Shown here piece after piece: positions 48,730 to 49,247 of a DNA stretch of 49,247 nucleotides. Position 1 is the stretch's first letter. Every line of letters begins with the position of its first letter. Position numbers and translations under genes: made by a program. Source of the DNA: an uncultured Oscillospiraceae bacterium (GTDB lineage Bacteria > Bacillota > Clostridia > Oscillospirales > Acutalibacteraceae); the NCBI GenBank assembly GCA_905193225.1, contig CAJJNV010000016.1, forward strand, positions 1 through 49,247, read 5' to 3'. The notes under the pieces were generated by a model, which worked only from the letters and a program-made list of their open reading frames with translations, was not told the origin of the DNA and made no database searches.

Positions 48730-49227
48730 ATGAAAATAGTAGATTTATGTGCATACGCCCCTAAGTCAGCAATTAAGGCAGGGGAGGCAATAAAAGATGG
48801 AAAATATATATTTTTTACATCGAGCGATGATGAAAGTAAGCGGTACAGTGATTATCAACATAATTGCGAGGCAATAATTATGGGAACAGGCGGTAACGCT
48901 ACGCTACATTACTATAACGGTAAATTTTCCACGTCAACTGATTGTATTGTTCTTCTTCCTAATGAATCTATCCGCTGCAAGTTTTTATACTATTTCTTTT
49001 TGCACAATATTGCTGTTTTGCAAAAAGGATTTAAAGGTGCAGGACTTAAACACACAAATAAAAACTATATAAATAACATTGAGATAAACACTGTTCCTGA
49101 TATTGAAACGCAAGACAAAGTTATAAAAGCGCTTGATTTGGCTTGTAACCTTGTACGGTTTCATCAGCGACAACTTAAAAAACTTGATGAACTCGTCAAA
49201 TTCCGATTGAGATTTCACCTGTTTTAA
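48730..49227 (+). CDS. hsdS: Type I restriction specificity subunit HsdS, single half, probably truncated
   Basis: A 165-residue protein that covers one target-recognition domain (KYIFFTSSDDESKRYSD, then MGTGGNATLHYYNGKFSTS and KGAGLKHTNKNYINNIEI) plus the helical spacer DIETQDKVIKALDLACNLV and RQLKKLDELVKFR. Full HsdS has two such halves and about 350-450 residues. At the end the family usually reads KLDELVKSRFIEM; here it reads KLDELVKFRLRFHLF and stops. In another frame the following bases encode IEISPVLRNL, so a small deletion near 49203-49212 may have shifted the frame. Sequence beyond 49247 is not available. A real single-domain HsdS working as a dimer is the alternative. Confidence 0.82.
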   Translation: MKIVDLCAYAPKSAIKAGEAIKDGKYIFFTSSDDESKRYSDYQHNCEAIIMGTGGNATLHYYNGKFSTSTDCIVLLPNESIRCKFLYYFFLHNIAVLQKGFKGAGLKHTNKNYINNIEINTVPDIETQDKVIKALDLACNLVRFHQRQLKKLDELVKFRLRFHLF

Positions 49228-49247
49228 GAAATTTAATAACTGTTATA

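Overview
The window looks like the chromosome of an anaerobic, endospore-forming member of the Clostridia, probably near the Ruminococcaceae/Oscillospiraceae. The evidence is a Gram-positive PolC replicase, CotF-type spore coat proteins, a piece of the sporulation protease gene spoIVB, a FeoA/FeoA/FeoB iron locus with its Cys-rich accessory protein, a dockerin-tailed secreted protein, and frequent TTG starts with strong Shine-Dalgarno (SD) sequences. I saw no rRNA, tRNA or CRISPR array. The species assignment is inference.

Layout. (1) Positions 1-6202 look like the right end of an integrated mobile element: a thioredoxin-like gene cut by the window edge, a small DUF6870-like gene, then three large serine recombinases in one operon. 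Directly beyond it lies the last 51 codons of spoIVB, starting at the catalytic-serine motif, so the element appears to have split spoIVB. (2) 6536-8717: glnS and a small ArsR-like regulator. (3) 8718-12760: an iron-uptake operon (feoA, feoA, feoB, FeoB-associated protein with a His-rich tail, HMA-domain protein) with three copies of a TTAGC-N4-(G/A)CTAA palindrome. (4) 12842-18132: a discoidin-like protein, two spore coat proteins, a DUF2156 protein overlapping a GNAT acetyltransferase, a PHP phosphoesterase and YbaK. (5) 18227-29955, minus strand: an eleven-gene catabolic operon (SDR, UlaG-like MBL hydrolase, Zn alcohol dehydrogenase, CoA-acylating aldehyde dehydrogenase, SucC/SucD-like ADP-forming ligase, E1 alpha, E1 beta, E2, cupin, E3). 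(6) 30093-41275: the lipid, isoprenoid and replication cluster pyrH-frr-uppS-cdsA-dxr-rseP-ispG-polC. (7) 41402-45843: two large secreted proteins. (8) 46121-49247: a type I restriction-modification operon (hsdM, a HEPN/AbiU2-like gene, hsdS fragment) running to the window edge.

How the genes work together. Operon (5) reads as a fermentative route. Alcohol dehydrogenases would make a ketol or oxo compound. A TPP/lipoyl E1-E2-E3 complex would cleave it to an acyl-CoA, with or without an aldehyde. The acylating aldehyde dehydrogenase would turn the aldehyde into a second acyl-CoA, and the SucCD-like ligase would recover ATP. Acetoin/2,3-butanediol is the simplest fit; the substrate cannot be read from the sequence.

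The most striking points are the spoIVB interruption, a PolC lacking the inserted proofreading exonuclease domain, an SDR whose catalytic Tyr is Phe, the HEPN gene inside the restriction operon, and the unassigned catabolic operon.
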